7,240 nucleotides of DNA from Acetobacteraceae bacterium (GTDB lineage Bacteria; Pseudomonadota; Alphaproteobacteria; Acetobacterales; Acetobacteraceae): assembly GCA_947476855.1 (NCBI GenBank), contig CANJSR010000253.1:1-7240 (forward strand), in the 5' to 3' direction. The position numbers were made by a program, and so were the translations under genes. Below, piece by piece: positions 5,671-7,240 of the stretch. The notes under the pieces were generated by a model, which saw only the letters and a program-made list of their open reading frames with translations, was not told the origin of the DNA and did not search any database. Each line of letters begins with the position of its first letter. The stretch's first letter is position 1.

Positions 5671-7233
5671 ATGCCGAAGCTGACCGACCTTGTGACCCAT
5701 GCCGACGCCCAGCGCCATTTCTCCAGCGCGGGGCTATGGGCGCTGTTCGATGGCGACCGGGACCGGCTGAACATCACGCATGAATGCGTCGACCGCTGGG
5801 CCGGCGATCCGGCGCGGGTGGCGGTGCGGCTGGCCTTCGCCGATGGCGGCCAGCAGGTCATCACCTTCGCCCAGTTGCGGGACTGGTCATCGCGTGTCGC
5901 CCATTGGCTGACGGCGCGGGGGATCGTCCCGGGCGACCGGGTGGCGATCATGCTGGAGCCGTCCGCTCCGTTCTACGCCGCGCTGTTCGGCGCGATGCGG
6001 ATGGGCGCGGTGGCGGTACCGTTGTTCACCTTGTTCGGTCCCGATGGCGTGCGGCTGCGGGTCGATGACTGCAAACCCAGGCTGCTGATCACCAACGCCG
6101 AAAAGGCCGAGACCACCGGCCCGATCCCGGGCGTGGACACCATCATCGCCGATGACGCCTTCCTGGACGGGCTGGCGAGCTTCCCCGACTGGTTCGAACC
6201 GGCCACGCGCGCCGACGACATGGCGATGTTCCAGTACACCTCCGGCACCACGCGCGCCTTGCCCGAGGCGATCCAGCATACCCATCGTGCCGTCGTCGTG
6301 GTCGCCAATGCCGCGCTGTACGGCACCGGCATACGGCCGGGGGATCGGTTCTTCTGCCCCTCCTCCCCCGCCTGGGGACATGGGCTTTGGCATGGGACGC
6401 TCGCCCCACTGGGGCTGGGGGTGGAGACCGGGACCTTCTCCGGCCGCTTCGACCCGGCTTTGCTGCTGAAGGCGTTGGCGGATTTCGAAATCACCAACCT
6501 TGCCGCCGCCGCCACGCACTACCGGATGATGCGCAACAGCGGCGTGGCGAGCCAACACCACTACGCCATCCGGAAAATGAGCTTCACCGGCGAACCGATC
6601 GACAGCGAGACCCTGGCCTTCGCCGAAGCCATCTTCGGCACCCGCATGTGCAGCATGTATGGCACCACCGAGGTGGGCGTGATCCTCGCCGATTACCCCG
6701 GCGCGCCCGACTTTCCGCCAAAGCCCGGGTCCCTTGGCCGCCCCGTGCCCGGGGTCACCGTCGAAGTCCATGCCCCAGACGGCACGCCCTGCGCGCCCGA
6801 CCAGTGGGGGGAAATCAAGGTCCGCCGCCGCGACGGCTGGTTCCCGACCAAGGACCTCGGCCGCGTCGATGCCGACGGATACTTCTGGCATGGCGGGCGG
6901 GCGGATGACGTGATCATCTCCGCCGGCTGGACCATCGGCGCGGTCGAAGTCGAGGATGCGCTGCTGAAACACCCCGCCATCCGCGAGGCCGCGGTGATTG
7001 GCGCGCCGGATGAACTGCGCGGCCAGGTGGTCAAGGCCTTCGTCGTCTGCGACCGGCCGGGATCGGAGGCCCTGACGAAGGATATCCAGGACTTCGTCCG
7101 TGCCCGCCTCGCGCAACATGAATACCCGCGTATTGTCGCCTTCGTGGCCGACCTGCCCAAGACTCCCGCCGGCAAGGTCAACCGCAAGGTGCTGCGCGAA
7201 CAGGACGCCCAGGAAAGATCGAGGACCGCATGA
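5671..7233 (+). CDS. AMP-dependent acyl-CoA synthetase (acyl-adenylate-forming ligase)
   Basis: The 520-residue product is a full-length member of the ANL superfamily, which activates a carboxylic acid with ATP to an acyl-adenylate and then makes the CoA thioester. Motifs in order: A3 loop YTSGTTRALPEA (189-200), A5 YGTTE (330-334), A7 region TKDLGRVDADGYFWHGGRADDVI with Asp395 and Arg410, hinge segment SAGWTIGAVEVED, and A10 PKTPAGKVNRK with the adenylation Lys502. The A3 loop departs from SGTTGxPKG: Arg195 replaces Gly and Glu199 the Lys. GYRIGP at A8 reads GWTIGA. The WGHGLWHGTLAPLGLG stretch and overall length suggest a medium-chain or aryl acyl-CoA synthetase; the acid is not identifiable. 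I chose the ATG at 5671 because similarity starts at MPKLTDLVTHADAQRHF; an in-frame ATG at 5590 would add 27 residues overlapping the putative promoter. Its TGA overlaps the next gene's ATG, so it heads an operon running off the right edge. Confidence 0.9.
   Translation: MPKLTDLVTHADAQRHFSSAGLWALFDGDRDRLNITHECVDRWAGDPARVAVRLAFADGGQQVITFAQLRDWSSRVAHWLTARGIVPGDRVAIMLEPSAPFYAALFGAMRMGAVAVPLFTLFGPDGVRLRVDDCKPRLLITNAEKAETTGPIPGVDTIIADDAFLDGLASFPDWFEPATRADDMAMFQYTSGTTRALPEAIQHTHRAVVVVANAALYGTGIRPGDRFFCPSSPAWGHGLWHGTLAPLGLGVETGTFSGRFDPALLLKALADFEITNLAAAATHYRMMRNSGVASQHHYAIRKMSFTGEPIDSETLAFAEAIFGTRMCSMYGTTEVGVILADYPGAPDFPPKPGSLGRPVPGVTVEVHAPDGTPCAPDQWGEIKVRRRDGWFPTKDLGRVDADGYFWHGGRADDVIISAGWTIGAVEVEDALLKHPAIREAAVIGAPDELRGQVVKAFVVCDRPGSEALTKDIQDFVRARLAQHEYPRIVAFVADLPKTPAGKVNRKVLREQDAQERSRTA
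7221..7225 (+). promoter_or_regulatory. ribosome binding site of the next gene
   Basis: GAGGA lies 4 bases before the ATG at 7230, inside the last codons of the acyl-CoA synthetase gene. It is one of the clearest Shine-Dalgarno matches in the window, supporting the ATGA start. Confidence 0.5.
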
Positions 7234-7240
7234 ACGCCGA
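7230..7240 (+). CDS. start of a downstream gene (first codons only)
   Basis: ATG AAC GCC begins at 7230 and shares ATGA with the synthetase stop, the usual arrangement of translationally coupled genes. A GAGGA lies 4 bases upstream. Only Met-Asn-Ala and part of a fourth codon are visible, so the product is unknown. It is probably co-transcribed with the acyl-CoA synthetase and may share its pathway. Confidence 0.5.

Noticed and set aside
1..7240. CRISPR array, tRNA/rRNA gene, insertion sequence or toxin-antitoxin pair
   Set aside because: I saw no regularly spaced direct repeats, terminal inverted repeats with a transposase, tRNA-like cloverleaf or small gene pair; coding density and composition are even throughout.

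Overview
The window is 7,240 bases of very GC-rich, densely packed bacterial chromosome. GC-rich third codon positions, GTG/TTG starts, short overlapping operons and the families present (a FixL-type kinase, a DUF4130-UdgX fusion, an AMP-dependent synthetase of proteobacterial type) suggest an alphaproteobacterium, perhaps Rhodospirillales/Acetobacteraceae. That placement is inference; no marker gene is present. I see no rRNA, tRNA, mobile element, CRISPR array or phage gene, and no gene-free stretch longer than about 120 bases.

Layout. (1) Bases 1-1963, minus strand: a gamma-glutamyltransferase-family acylase followed after 5 bases by an EamA/DMT transporter that runs off the left edge; the two look co-transcribed. 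(2) A 92-base divergent gap (1964-2055) separates them from a plus-strand DNA-repair gene (2056-3360), a DUF4130 domain fused to a UdgX-type uracil-DNA-binding domain. (3) It converges with a minus-strand operon, 5553 down to 3388: a HAD-family hydrolase, a PaaI-type hot-dog thioesterase (4-base GTGA overlap) and a soluble FixL-like PAS histidine kinase (start overlapping the thioesterase end). (4) A 117-base divergent gap (5554-5670) with a TTGACAA motif separates this operon from a plus-strand acyl-CoA synthetase (5671-7233). The synthetase overlaps the start of a further gene by ATGA at the right edge.

Working together. The right half mixes CoA-thioester chemistry (ligase on one strand, thioesterase on the other) with a kinase that keeps the haem-ligand histidine and gating arginines of FixL, so an oxygen or redox input to acyl-CoA metabolism is a reasonable hypothesis. 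The UdgX-type gene is an independent repair function. The points most worth a second look are the TRRIH version of the UdgX KRRIH loop, the single-PAS FixL-like kinase inside a metabolic operon, and the unusual A3 loop of the acyl-CoA synthetase.
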